Below the pieces are notes generated by a model. The model worked only from the letters and a program-made list of their open reading frames with translations, did not search any database and was not told the origin of the DNA. The translations under genes and the position numbers were made by a program. From Pedobacter nototheniae (lineage in GTDB: Bacteria > Bacteroidota > Bacteroidia > Sphingobacteriales > Sphingobacteriaceae): a DNA stretch of 64,000 nucleotides. Positions 19,008-28,173 of the stretch are shown here, piece by piece. The DNA is taken from assembly GCF_004335085.1 (NCBI RefSeq), contig NZ_RQRS01000011.1, forward strand, positions 1 to 64,000. Direction: 5' to 3'. How positions within the stretch are numbered: position 1 is the stretch's first letter; each line of letters opens with the position of its first letter.

Positions 19008-19147
19008 AAATTGAGTTTCTTTAACATTGTTCGTATTTAGGAAACCAAATATAGCACCGTTATAATGGCCCCGCAAGCTATTTATCTTTTTTCTTTTTAG
19101 TCGGCTACTTGCTTTAATATACTTTTTAACTCGGTTAGGTTAAATAA

Positions 19148-19307
19148 CCAGCTGTTTGAGATGTTAGCTTTTTCAGCGCATCACGTACCATTGATGAAGC
19201 AGGATTTTCAAATCCTGAATGTCATTTATAGCTTTTACCTATTTACGGGTTCAGAGAACCCTCTTTATTGTTAATTCGAGATGCCTGCGGAACATCTCGA
19301 ACAGCTG
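19148..19307 (+). repeat. Hairpin-rich dispersed repeat, copy B
   Basis: Nearly identical to copy A at 17822-17991 and in the same orientation. H1 carries one stem mismatch (CATCAC) and the end of H2 is changed, while H3 and H4 are intact. Its ends are near-perfect inverted repeats: CAGCTGTTTGAGATGT at 19149 against ACATCTCGAACAGCTG ending at 19307. The 42-bp minisatellite begins 6 bases after it. Copies A and B bracket two minus-strand genes and the structured RNA. Confidence 0.85.
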
Positions 19308-19312
19308 CCTCT

Positions 19313-19564
19313 AACCCTAAACTATCTACTACAAGTTCGAAACTGTCAATTGCTAACCCTAAACTATCTTCTACAAGTTCAAAACTTTCGATTGCTAACC
19401 CTAAACTATCTATTACAAGTTCAATACTTTCAACTGCAAACCTTAAACTATCTTCTATAAGTTCTAAACTGTCAACTGCAAACTCTAAACTATTAACTAC
19501 TAGTTCGAAACTGTCAATTGCTAACCTTAAACTATCAACTACAAGTTCAATACTATCAACTACA
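19313..19564. repeat. 42-bp minisatellite (6 units, 21-bp half-units)
   Basis: Six head-to-tail 42-base units built from two related 21-base halves. The halves are typified by AACCCTAAACTATCTACTAC and AGTTCGAAACTGTCAATTGC. Units differ by scattered point changes. One frame stays open across it and would give a 14-residue repeat rich in Ser, Lys and Leu. That frame needs a TTG start inside repeat copy B and has no signal or partner, so I do not call it a gene. Confidence 0.85.
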
Positions 19565-19654
19565 AAAAATTAACTTTTTCCTGTAAGTGTCTTGGCATGG
19601 TCTCTGATTTTCATATTGTAGTATTATTTAAGTTGTCTTCCTATATCTATTGAA

Positions 19655-20047
19655 ATGAAATCATTAAGCTTATCATTCCTGCTATTTTTTTGTATTGGTT
19701 CAACAGCAGTTATTTTTGCTCAAAGTCCACCCAAGGCTGGTAGTGCATGTTATTATCCAGCTTTCGGACAGATTTATCAGACTGTTTACAGCGGAAATGA
19801 TTTTGTTTATGACAATGGAAATGGTCCGTATTCTTATCTTCAATGTTCTAATAAAACAGCATTACAGGCATCTGGAAGCTGTAGGGTACGTATTCCAGAT
19901 GGACAACCACAGGGTGGAAACTATTATCCGGGGCAACTTTTTACTATTACACGTGTTATTCCATGCCCAATAGATGATTATATTTTTTTAATGATTATAC
20001 CTGCGGCGCTTATAGGTGTTATTTCTTTACATAAAAGAATAGCATAG
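19655..20047 (+). CDS. Small exported protein with C-terminal sorting-like helix
   Basis: A 130-residue protein with a signal peptide (about 1-22, ending VIFAQ) and a mature part rich in Tyr, Gly and Asn with three to four Cys residues. It ends in PCPIDDYIFLMIIPAALIGVISLHKRIA: a PID motif, one hydrophobic helix and a short basic tail. This tripartite end resembles the PID-CTERM type protein-sorting tails found in Bacteroidota. The middle domain is not recognised. It is monocistronic, just downstream of the 42-bp minisatellite. The sorting assignment is by pattern only. Confidence 0.6.
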   Translation: MKSLSLSFLLFFCIGSTAVIFAQSPPKAGSACYYPAFGQIYQTVYSGNDFVYDNGNGPYSYLQCSNKTALQASGSCRVRIPDGQPQGGNYYPGQLFTITRVIPCPIDDYIFLMIIPAALIGVISLHKRIA

Positions 20048-20342
20048 TAAATTTAGCTGTAGAGATTTTCTACAATATGTAGCGAAAAGGGGCAAGGCGT
20101 GAGAAGAAAAAAAGGATATAAACTAAGGCATCTAAAATTATTATGCGTTTATGGTGATGTAAATTATCGTGCTTTTGTTTTTAACCTAGATCAACGTTTA
20201 ATCATGTGCTGTTTTCCAAATTTGCGAGGTGAAATATAGAATCAAAGGGTTTAGGCAATACTAAATTTGCTATCGTAGGCATTTCGATATTAAATGCTTA
20301 AATAATTTTAATTTAGAGGATAAAAGTAGAATGTAAAAATAA

Positions 20343-20368
20343 AAAAGCCCTGAATGATCAGGGCTTTT
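20343..20368 (-). terminator. Terminator of the second susCD operon
   Basis: An 11-bp perfect stem (AAAAGCCCTGA at 20343-20353 with TCAGGGCTTTT at 20358-20368, loop of four) is followed by a T-rich run on the minus strand. It lies 7 bases after the susD stop. Confidence 0.9.
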
Positions 20369-20375
20369 AAAATTA

Positions 20376-21863
20376 TTAAGGGTTTTGAACCAATTTAGGA
20401 TTGGTAACAAACTCTTCTAAAGGGATATAGTAAATAACACGAGGATCGGTGTATTTGATCTCTTGTGTAGTTTGGCCCGATGGTAAGTGCGTACCTGGAT
20501 AATTGCGAACCATTGTCATTTTGTTTCTAAAAACGTCAAATTTACGTTGTGCTTCAAAAGCAAATTCTAATCTTCTTTCATCCAAAACTACATTTAAAAC
20601 ACTGGTATAACCCATCATGTTTGAGGACGAGAATAGTTGGTTTCCGCTAAGGCCTGCACGTTTACGAATTATATTTACTTCATCCAAAGCTTCATCAGGA
20701 CGCCCCAATTGCGAAGCACATTCTGCTTTTGTTAAGTGCATTTCTGCAAGACGCAATATTACTGGCGAGCTTAGTGTTTCTATTCCATTTTGAAACGAAA
20801 ATTTATTGATGTAGTATTTTGGATAACCGTTTCTTTTTAACAGAATTGGGTTTCCATTTGCATCTTTTTTAATTGATCCATCAGCATTTTTGTCGTATTG
20901 AGGTTCAACAAAAGAATTACGAACATCATTAGGAAATTTGTTCACCAAATCTCTGTAACTCTGCGATGCATACATTTCTCCATAACCAACACCTGCCGAG
21001 TAGTACATAGAACCAATGGCATCATCAGAACGGTCATCTTTCAACTCATGTTTAATGGCGAAAATAGTTTCAGTATTGTCTTCAGGAGATTTAGTAAAGT
21101 ATTTAGGATATTCTGCAGTAGTTAACATGGTGTAACGGTTACTTTTAATAACCATATCAGCATAGTCATATGCATCTTTATAGTTACCCATGTATAAATA
21201 AACACGGCTTAATAAAGCTTCTGCCACTTCTTTTGAAGCGAAATTATCGTTTTTACTGCTCCCCATTAATTTAATGGATTTTAGCAAATCGGCAGTAATT
21301 AATGCATATACATCTTTAACTTTAGAACGTGGTGGCAAATCGTTTTTATCTGTATTGATTTTAATCATTACCCCTAAAGATTCTCCATTATCATCCGTAT
21401 AAGGGCGACCAAAGAATTTCACTAAATCCCAATGTACCATTGCTCTAATAAAGTAGTTTTCGCCCAGTAATTGGTCTTTTGTAGCATCCTGTCCTTCGTT
21501 AACAAGTCCTATAACTACATTGGCACCATAAATAATTTGGTAAGCCTTACGCCAAAAGTTATACGTATTGTTTTGATTGGCTAGGTGCTGATAATTGTAT
21601 GCATAAAATAGAGGATCGGTAGTAGTTCCACTTAACGAAACATTATCACTCGCATATTCTGATAACATGTGCAGGTTACGGGTATAATAGGCATCCTTAA
21701 TATAGTTGTAATTACCTATGGTTGCTGCGGTTAAACCCTCAATGGTATTCACTACCTTATCTGTTGTTAATGAATCATAAGGCTCTTGTGATAATTGTTT
21801 CTTACAAGATACTGCGGTTATGGCAAGTAATGCAACGGCAGCTATTTTATATTTTTTAATCAT
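20376..21863 (-). CDS. SusD/RagB-family surface lipoprotein
   Basis: A 495-residue RagB/SusD protein. The lipobox AVSC (about 17-20) gives a lipidated Cys. The N-terminal SusD helices include IKDAYYTRNLHMLSEY. The C-terminal half contains LRLAEMHLTKAECASQLGRPDEALDEVNIIRKRAG and LDERRLEFAFEAQRKFDVFR, the typical end of this family. It pairs with the SusC gene 27 bases upstream. No enzyme gene accompanies the pair and no sigma/FecR pair lies upstream, so the ligand cannot be inferred. Confidence 0.94.
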   Translation of the reverse strand: MIKKYKIAAVALLAITAVSCKKQLSQEPYDSLTTDKVVNTIEGLTAATIGNYNYIKDAYYTRNLHMLSEYASDNVSLSGTTTDPLFYAYNYQHLANQNNTYNFWRKAYQIIYGANVVIGLVNEGQDATKDQLLGENYFIRAMVHWDLVKFFGRPYTDDNGESLGVMIKINTDKNDLPPRSKVKDVYALITADLLKSIKLMGSSKNDNFASKEVAEALLSRVYLYMGNYKDAYDYADMVIKSNRYTMLTTAEYPKYFTKSPEDNTETIFAIKHELKDDRSDDAIGSMYYSAGVGYGEMYASQSYRDLVNKFPNDVRNSFVEPQYDKNADGSIKKDANGNPILLKRNGYPKYYINKFSFQNGIETLSSPVILRLAEMHLTKAECASQLGRPDEALDEVNIIRKRAGLSGNQLFSSSNMMGYTSVLNVVLDERRLEFAFEAQRKFDVFRNKMTMVRNYPGTHLPSGQTTQEIKYTDPRVIYYIPLEEFVTNPKLVQNP

Positions 21864-21890
21864 AATGTTCTGTTTTTAAAATAAATGTGC

Positions 21891-24800
21891 TTAGAAGCTT
21901 ACGTTAACACCGAATAATATTTTCTTACTTACCGGATATTTCATTCCACTTACACCATTGCTTTCAGTTGATGTTGGAGCAGAAACATTAGAAACTTCAG
22001 GGTCCATACCAGAGAATTTGGTTAACGTAACCAGGTTATCGCCACTTACAAATACACGGATGTTTGATACATTAAGCTTTTTTATTACACTTTCTGGTAG
22101 GTTGTAACCCAATGTAACGTTACGCAACCTGATGTATGATCCATCTTCCAAAAATCTTGATGATGGTTTATATGAGTTTTTGTTACCATTAACAACCGCT
22201 TTTGGGTGCGTAGCTACATCCCCAGGGTTTTGCCATCTATTCCAGTCATCTCTTAAAACCATGCTGTTGTATTGCGGGTAAGCACCATCAGCATCAAATA
22301 ACTCGCGACTAGAATTATATACCTTATTACCATAAACAAAGTTTATAAAGGCATTTAAAGTAAAGTTTTTGTAAGAGAAATCGTTACCAAAACCACCAGT
22401 AAATTTAGGTGTAGCCGTACCAACAAAAGTTTGAGTTGCTTTGCTTTGTGAGTTTACAGGAGTTTTAACATCGTTTCCATTTGCATCTTTTGTAATATTG
22501 TACCACAATGGATCTCCGTTATCAGGATTTACACCTGCCCACTCATACATAAACCAAGAGTTTAAATCGCGACCTACAGCTATTCTTTGGTTACCTCTTG
22601 GAATTACCTGCCCACTATACAATTCCATTACTCTGTTTTTATTAAAACCAATATTGAATGTAGAGTTCCATTTAAATGCACCAGTTAAGTTTTTAGTGTT
22701 AATCTCAATGTCAATTCCTCTATTTCTTACACTGCCTACATTTTGCGAAAATCTATAAAAACCTGTTGCTGCGTTAAGTGGAACATCTATGATTAAGCGC
22801 TTATTGGTTCTTTGATACACATCAACACTTAAATCTATCCTGTTCCAAAAGCTAATATTTACACCCGCATTAATGGTAGTAGGTGTTTCCCAAGTTAAAT
22901 CAGGATTGTCTAATTGGTTTGGGTTAGCGCCAGGGATAAGTGAATATTGATTATTTGCGCCAGTATATAAACCTAATGAACTATAGTTACCACCTGGAGT
23001 ATTTCCAGTAACACCATAACTTCCTCTTAATTTAAGGTTGGTAATTACTTTAGACTGGAAAAACTTCTCATTTGAGATATTCCATCCACCACCAATAGAG
23101 TAAAAGAATCCATTTCTTTTGCTTTTTCCAAATTTAGATGAAGCGTCATTTCTTAAAGAAACTGTAGCAAAGTAACGGTTATCATAATTGTAATCGCCCA
23201 TAAACAATTCAGATACAAAAACATTTTTTGATTTCCCGCCCTTAATTAATTTGGCAATTGCTGTAGCATCCATTACCGTTAAATCGGCTAAGAAACCATC
23301 GGCTGTAGCATTTAATCCATCCTGATAGTTTTGCTGATATTCAAAGCCTCCAATACCCGATAGGTTGTGTTTGCCAAAGCTATGTGCTGCATTAAATAAA
23401 TTTGAAGTAATAAAACTGTTGCTATAACCATATTCATTATACAATTCGCCAGAAATAGATTTTCCAACCGGTGTTCTAGGATCTGTTAATTTTTCAGATC
23501 TCCAGTTGTTTACTGTATAACGGTTTGAGGTTGCAAAGTTTAACCAGTCGGTAACTTTATAATCCAATTTAACATCAGCTGCTAAACTTTGGTCTCTTCT
23601 GTTATCTTTATCGTATTGGCTGCTATATAAAAAGTTAGATGCATCACGGCCGTACCAGCCTTTTGTATCAAAATCAACATATTTTATGCTACCATCAGCA
23701 TTATATGGACTATCCCAAGGCATATTGGTGTAAGCCTGATATAAAGCACCGCTTGGGTCGTTATTGGTTTTGCTAAAGCTGGTATTAAGCCTAGCTGTTA
23801 CTTTAAAGCGTTTATTAATTTGATGTTCTAAGTTTACACGGAAGGCAAAGTTTTTGTAATCTGTATTAATTAAGGTTCCCTGCTCATCATAGTAGTTGGC
23901 ACCAACATAGAATTTGGTTTTTTCATCACCACCAGACATGCTTACGTTTTGGTTATTTGTATAAGCTTCTCTAAAAGCTAAATCTACCCAATTGGTATTT
24001 CCAGGGTTAGTAGGAATAAAGTTTTCTAAGTAACCAGCAGTAGTAAGTGGAAAATCTTTGCTGGTTAAAAAAGCATCAATTTGTGCCTGCGTTGGGTTAG
24101 GGTTAGTTGCCTGTAGTTGTTTAATAAAACTAGCACGTTTACCATTATAATCATTAGTGTATAAATATGATCTATAATCTGCCAGTTGCTGACCGTTCAT
24201 TAATTTAAAATTACCCTGGCTGGCATTGTTTATACCAAATGCGCCACTATAATCTACCTTTGTTTTACCAGCCTTACCTTGTTTTGTAGTAATAACCAAA
24301 ACACCATTTGCTGCCCTTGAACCATACAAACCTGTTGCTGCGGCATCTTTTAAAACCGTTATTGATTCTATATCTCTTGGGTTTGCAGTACCACCAATAA
24401 TACCATCAACAACAGTAAGGGGCTCAGCGCCTGCGGTAATTGTTCCTGTACCACGAATACGAATAGTTGGTGAAGCACCTGGTTGACCAGAGGCTGATGA
24501 CACATTTACACCAGCTGCCTTACCTTGTAAAAGATTGGCTGTGCTGTTGCTGGTTACATCTAAAAGCTGTTTTGAGGTAACTGTAGATACCGAACTTACA
24601 ATTTGAGATTTATTTTTGGAAACATAACCTACCACAATAACCTCATCCATCATTTTAGTATCTGGCTTAAGGCTTACATTAATTGTAGGTTGACCCGAAA
24701 CTGCAATTTCTTGCTTAACATAGCCTATATAGCTAAACTCTAGCGTTGCATTGGTTGCTGCCGTAAGTACAAATTTACCGTTACTATCAGTCATTGTGCC

Positions 24801-25028
24801 GCCAGTAGCATTTTTAATTTTAACTGAAACCCCTGGTAATGGTTGCCCTGTTTCATCGGTTACTTTACCATTTATTGGGCTTTGCGCTTGGGCAACGCTG
24901 GTAAATATGGTAAGTAATAATACGGTGATGATTTTTGAGAGCCTAATCAGCAATAATCTGTTAGATTTTGCCGAATAAAGAAAGGTTCGTTTCAGAACCT
25001 GATCGGTTAGTTTGTAAACTTTTGTCAT
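21891..25028 (-). CDS. SusC/RagA TonB-dependent transporter
   Basis: A 1045-residue SusC-type transporter without an STN domain. The start at 25028 (MTKVYKLTDQVLK) is chosen over an in-frame ATG at 25073, because the extra 15 residues are not signal-like. The signal sequence ends near VAQAQ (about residue 49), then a carboxypeptidase-like domain with GKVTDETGQPLPGVSVKIK, a plug with LLQGKAAGVNV and LKDAAATGLYGSRAANGVL, and the barrel to the final F. Absence of STN and of FecR suggests control by another route. The 464-base leader holds two identical palindromes (25152 and 25368). Confidence 0.93.
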   Translation of the reverse strand: MTKVYKLTDQVLKRTFLYSAKSNRLLLIRLSKIITVLLLTIFTSVAQAQSPINGKVTDETGQPLPGVSVKIKNATGGTMTDSNGKFVLTAATNATLEFSYIGYVKQEIAVSGQPTINVSLKPDTKMMDEVIVVGYVSKNKSQIVSSVSTVTSKQLLDVTSNSTANLLQGKAAGVNVSSASGQPGASPTIRIRGTGTITAGAEPLTVVDGIIGGTANPRDIESITVLKDAAATGLYGSRAANGVLVITTKQGKAGKTKVDYSGAFGINNASQGNFKLMNGQQLADYRSYLYTNDYNGKRASFIKQLQATNPNPTQAQIDAFLTSKDFPLTTAGYLENFIPTNPGNTNWVDLAFREAYTNNQNVSMSGGDEKTKFYVGANYYDEQGTLINTDYKNFAFRVNLEHQINKRFKVTARLNTSFSKTNNDPSGALYQAYTNMPWDSPYNADGSIKYVDFDTKGWYGRDASNFLYSSQYDKDNRRDQSLAADVKLDYKVTDWLNFATSNRYTVNNWRSEKLTDPRTPVGKSISGELYNEYGYSNSFITSNLFNAAHSFGKHNLSGIGGFEYQQNYQDGLNATADGFLADLTVMDATAIAKLIKGGKSKNVFVSELFMGDYNYDNRYFATVSLRNDASSKFGKSKRNGFFYSIGGGWNISNEKFFQSKVITNLKLRGSYGVTGNTPGGNYSSLGLYTGANNQYSLIPGANPNQLDNPDLTWETPTTINAGVNISFWNRIDLSVDVYQRTNKRLIIDVPLNAATGFYRFSQNVGSVRNRGIDIEINTKNLTGAFKWNSTFNIGFNKNRVMELYSGQVIPRGNQRIAVGRDLNSWFMYEWAGVNPDNGDPLWYNITKDANGNDVKTPVNSQSKATQTFVGTATPKFTGGFGNDFSYKNFTLNAFINFVYGNKVYNSSRELFDADGAYPQYNSMVLRDDWNRWQNPGDVATHPKAVVNGNKNSYKPSSRFLEDGSYIRLRNVTLGYNLPESVIKKLNVSNIRVFVSGDNLVTLTKFSGMDPEVSNVSAPTSTESNGVSGMKYPVSKKILFGVNVSF

Positions 25029-25151
25029 GAAATAAAATTTAGTGTTGGTTAGCATAGTTCTACAGAAAAGCATACTGTTTTTCTAAAAGAACGATCGAAA
25101 GATATAAATTAAAAAAGCGCCCAATATGATTCTCAGAGCACTAAATCAACG

Positions 25152-25377
25152 CAAACGTTTGATGATTTTTTGATTAAATAATGGCGTTTGGAAGGTAATA
25201 ATGGATGAAAGACAGCAACTGCTCACATCTTTTTATTAAGATTGATGTTTTTGTATGATTTAAAATGCTAAATCAAACCTATTATGTGTTAAAATGGATT
25301 CTGAAGGAGAAAACTATCTTTAAGGAGAATAGTTTGATATAAATTAAACCGTTTGTTTTTAAGTAATCAAACGTTTG
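25152..25377. promoter_or_regulatory. Two CAAACGTTTG palindromes upstream of susC
   Basis: The perfect 10-base palindrome CAAACGTTTG occurs at 25152-25161 and 25368-25377, with a related AAACCGTTTG at 25346. They lie in the 464-base region between susC (start 25028) and the gene ending at 25493. The repeated exact palindrome in an intergenic region suggests a dimeric repressor or activator site, for example LacI/GntR-like or AraC-like. No regulator gene is adjacent. Confidence 0.4.
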
Positions 25378-25492
25378 TGTTGAGCTTTTTTAGGTCGTAG
25401 AAAGCACAATTAACAGAAATAAGACAGGTAGATTATTAAATTTTTGCTTTTACAAACATTCAATATTATTCATTTTACTTTATAGATTATAA

Positions 25493-26155
25493 TTATTTTA
25501 CGTTGTTCACGCTAGTCATTTCTTGCCAGTGATAAATTTTAACCTTTTCCGTTTCATCTTTATTACTATTTATCATAGCTTTTGCAACTTCGCTACCGTT
25601 TATGCCTTTATACTTTTTAAGCGGCCCCAAAAGAATTGGATTTATTATAGACCATATTCCCATAAAAACTTTTTCCATAGGCCGGTGTTCTTTTCGGTTT
25701 CCCATTAACATAGATGGGCGAAAAATGTGGGTATAATCAAAATTAAGTGCCACAATATCACGCTCAATTTCGCCTTTGGTTTTGATATAGAACATGTTTG
25801 ATTTAGCATTTGCTCCAACCGCTGTAACTACAGAAACAGATTTAGCTCCATTTTCTTTGGCAAACTTAGCTGCCAAAACTGGGTAATCGTGGTCTATTTG
25901 ATAGTACTGATCCTCATTGGGCACACTTTTCTTTGTAGTGCCAATGGCTATATAAATTTCATCGGCAATTAGGTTTTCCCTTAAAGTATGCAAAGTGTTA
26001 AAATCACCAATAAGCATTTTCAGTTTAGGGTTGCTAATATTTAAAGCTTTCCGTACCACAATGATTACCTGCTCATAATCTGGATTTTTTAATAAATATT
26101 CCAATAGGTAAGAACCTATAAAACCACTAGCACCGAAAATAATTGCCTTTTTCAT
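25493..26155 (-). CDS. NAD(P)-binding atypical short-chain dehydrogenase
   Basis: A 220-residue Rossmann-fold protein. The N terminus is FGASGFIGSYLLEYLL, a GxxGxxG dinucleotide-binding loop. The segment YIAIGTTKKSVPNEDQYYQIDHDYPVLAAKFAKENGAKSVSVVTAVGANAKSNMFYIKTKGEIE matches the HTATIP2/'oxidoreductase' branch of atypical SDRs, which often lack dehydrogenase activity. It stands alone on the minus strand. Substrate is unknown. Confidence 0.8.
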   Translation of the reverse strand: MKKAIIFGASGFIGSYLLEYLLKNPDYEQVIIVVRKALNISNPKLKMLIGDFNTLHTLRENLIADEIYIAIGTTKKSVPNEDQYYQIDHDYPVLAAKFAKENGAKSVSVVTAVGANAKSNMFYIKTKGEIERDIVALNFDYTHIFRPSMLMGNRKEHRPMEKVFMGIWSIINPILLGPLKKYKGINGSEVAKAMINSNKDETEKVKIYHWQEMTSVNNVK

Positions 26156-26259
26156 TTAATAACCTTTATGTTCTATTTCCAATCTTAACAAAAAATAGGT
26201 GATAACCGTTTTGCTATTTTTAAAGATTACATAAAAGCAGTAATTTATTTCCTAAGTTT

Positions 26260-26940
26260 TTACTTATTTAAAAAGCTCAAGAAATCCTTTTTATACAATG
26301 GTCCAATAGGTACAAAAAACTGATTAGATAAAATGATTTTATCCTCGAAAATACGCTCTACATAGGTTTTATTAATGATGTAAGACCGATGGGCCTGCAT
26401 GAAAAATTCGGGATTTAAATCTTCCAAAATGCCTTTTAAAGTTCTGTAGATTAGAAAATATTTTTCTGCGGTAAATATTTTGACATAATCTTTACTGCCT
26501 TCAATGTAAACAATATCCTGTTGCTTTAAGTTTAATAAACCATCTTTATCCTTAATCAGCAAATTATCGAAGCCTATTGTAGCAGCTTCATTAATTGTAG
26601 GTTTTGCTTTTTGTACGGCTTTAGCAAATCTATCGTAAGAGAAGGGTTTAAGAAGATAATCTACCGCATCAAGCTCATAACTTTCATAAGCGTATTGTTT
26701 GTAGGCTGTAGTAAAGATAGTTTTGGGTGAAATTTTGAGTGCCTTTAAAAAGTTAATTCCATTAACAAGAGGCATCTCAATATCCAGAAAAAGGAGGTCG
26801 ATAGGGTTGCTCGCCAAATATTCAAAAGCTTCAACAGCGTTTCTAAAGGAAGCCATATGCTTAAGCCCTGGCGTTTGGCTAATGTAATGTTCCAACACTT
26901 GGTGCGCCAAAGGCTCATCATCAACTATTATGCAATTCAT
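26260..26940 (-). CDS. LytTR-type response regulator
   Basis: A 226-residue regulator. The receiver domain (about 1-120) has the acidic pair DDE near residue 7, the phosphoacceptor Asp in LLFLDIEMP near residue 54, and the conserved Lys in DYLLKPF. The C-terminal LytTR DNA-binding domain (about 128-225) contains KDYVKIFTAEKYFLIYRTLKGI and QAHRSYIINKTYVERI. It overlaps the kinase gene upstream by 4 bases, so the two form a two-component pair. Confidence 0.94.
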   Translation of the reverse strand: MNCIIVDDEPLAHQVLEHYISQTPGLKHMASFRNAVEAFEYLASNPIDLLFLDIEMPLVNGINFLKALKISPKTIFTTAYKQYAYESYELDAVDYLLKPFSYDRFAKAVQKAKPTINEAATIGFDNLLIKDKDGLLNLKQQDIVYIEGSKDYVKIFTAEKYFLIYRTLKGILEDLNPEFFMQAHRSYIINKTYVERIFEDKIILSNQFFVPIGPLYKKDFLSFLNK

Positions 26941-27992
26941 TTAAAATCTATAATCAGTGTTGCAATATATTCATTATTGGTTTCATTTAGGTTTAGCTTG
27001 TAGGCACCAGAATAGTAAAGTTCCATTCTTTTTTTGAGGTTGCTTAAACCAATTCCCCCAACTTTTTTAACCATTAAATCGTGTTTGAGCTTTAATAAAT
27101 CATTTTTAACCGTAAAAATAATTTGGTTATCGTTTATGGCTAAGGTTGCATCAACAGCGGCATTATCTTCTAATTTATGCTTTCCATGTTTAAAGCAATT
27201 TTCTACTAAGGGTAAAAACAATAATGGTGGTATTTTAATATTAGGGTATACATTTGGAGCACTAAAAGTTATGCTTGCCTTAGGGAATTTTTTCTGCTCC
27301 AGTTCGAAATAACCATTTAAAAAATCTATTTCTCCCTGTAAACTCACTTCTTCCTGGTCACAATCATATAAAATGTATTGCATCATTTGCGATAATAGTA
27401 AAATAAAACGAGGGGTATCTGGTGATCCTACTAAGCTTAAGCCGTATAAACTATTTAGGGTATTAAATAAAAAATGTGGCTGCAATTGTGCTTTAAGCAT
27501 ATTAAGTTGCAGGTTTAAGTGGTCGGTTTCGGTTTTGTGTCGTTGTATTTCATTCTGATAAGAAAAACGAGCCATACCAATGCAGAAAAAGGCAATAAAA
27601 TCTGTCAATAACAGGTTAAAATCCCAATAATAGTAAGCTACACGAAGAAAAGAATTTACCACTAAACCTTTTGTGAAGTAGCCAAAAATCCATGAAAATA
27701 GGTAGTTATTTAAAGGGCATACCAGTAAAAAACATGTAACTGTGCTGATTACCAGCCAAACATATCTTTTGCGTTGTAAAAAATATGGAATTAGCCAGCG
27801 ATAATAAGGTATTATAAAAAGGGTAGAGCAAATGCTGTACAAGCAAATTTCCAGATAGGGGAAACTTGAATGTATGTTTTTAGGTAAAGTATCTCTATCC
27901 AAATAATACGAATATTTATAAATGGCCACATAAAAGAACCAAATAAGAATTTCGAAAACAATAGGAAACGTAATGTTTGTCTTTTTTATCAC
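26937..27992 (-). CDS. LytS/YehU-type sensor histidine kinase
   Basis: A 351-residue kinase of the His_kinase (PF06580) family. Four hydrophobic segments occupy about residues 1-160. A linker coiled coil follows, then the phosphoacceptor His in QLQPHFLFNTLNSLYGLSL (about residue 175) and a HATPase part with LVENCFKHG and GGIGLSNLKKRMELYY. It has no extracytoplasmic sensor domain. The partner is the overlapping LytTR regulator. The erythromycin-esterase-like gene is transcribed divergently from the same promoter region and is a plausible target. Confidence 0.93.
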   Translation of the reverse strand: MIKKTNITFPIVFEILIWFFYVAIYKYSYYLDRDTLPKNIHSSFPYLEICLYSICSTLFIIPYYRWLIPYFLQRKRYVWLVISTVTCFLLVCPLNNYLFSWIFGYFTKGLVVNSFLRVAYYYWDFNLLLTDFIAFFCIGMARFSYQNEIQRHKTETDHLNLQLNMLKAQLQPHFLFNTLNSLYGLSLVGSPDTPRFILLLSQMMQYILYDCDQEEVSLQGEIDFLNGYFELEQKKFPKASITFSAPNVYPNIKIPPLLFLPLVENCFKHGKHKLEDNAAVDATLAINDNQIIFTVKNDLLKLKHDLMVKKVGGIGLSNLKKRMELYYSGAYKLNLNETNNEYIATLIIDFK

Positions 27993-28173
27993 AGGGCTAA
28001 AATCGTAATATTTATTGATTGCTTACTACACTTTTACGACTAAAGCCCACTTTTGCACGACAAAAAATTACGGTTGTTTTTTGGTAGCCTGAATGCATTT
28101 GCTTGTCGAAAATTTTAAAATAGCCATGTCTTTCTGCCTTGATTTGTACATCAATTTAAAACCAATTGTAGAT

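Noticed and set aside
19268..19573. Ser/Lys/Leu-rich repeat protein
   Set aside because: The only start is a TTG inside repeat copy B; the open frame results from a 42-bp period divisible by three.
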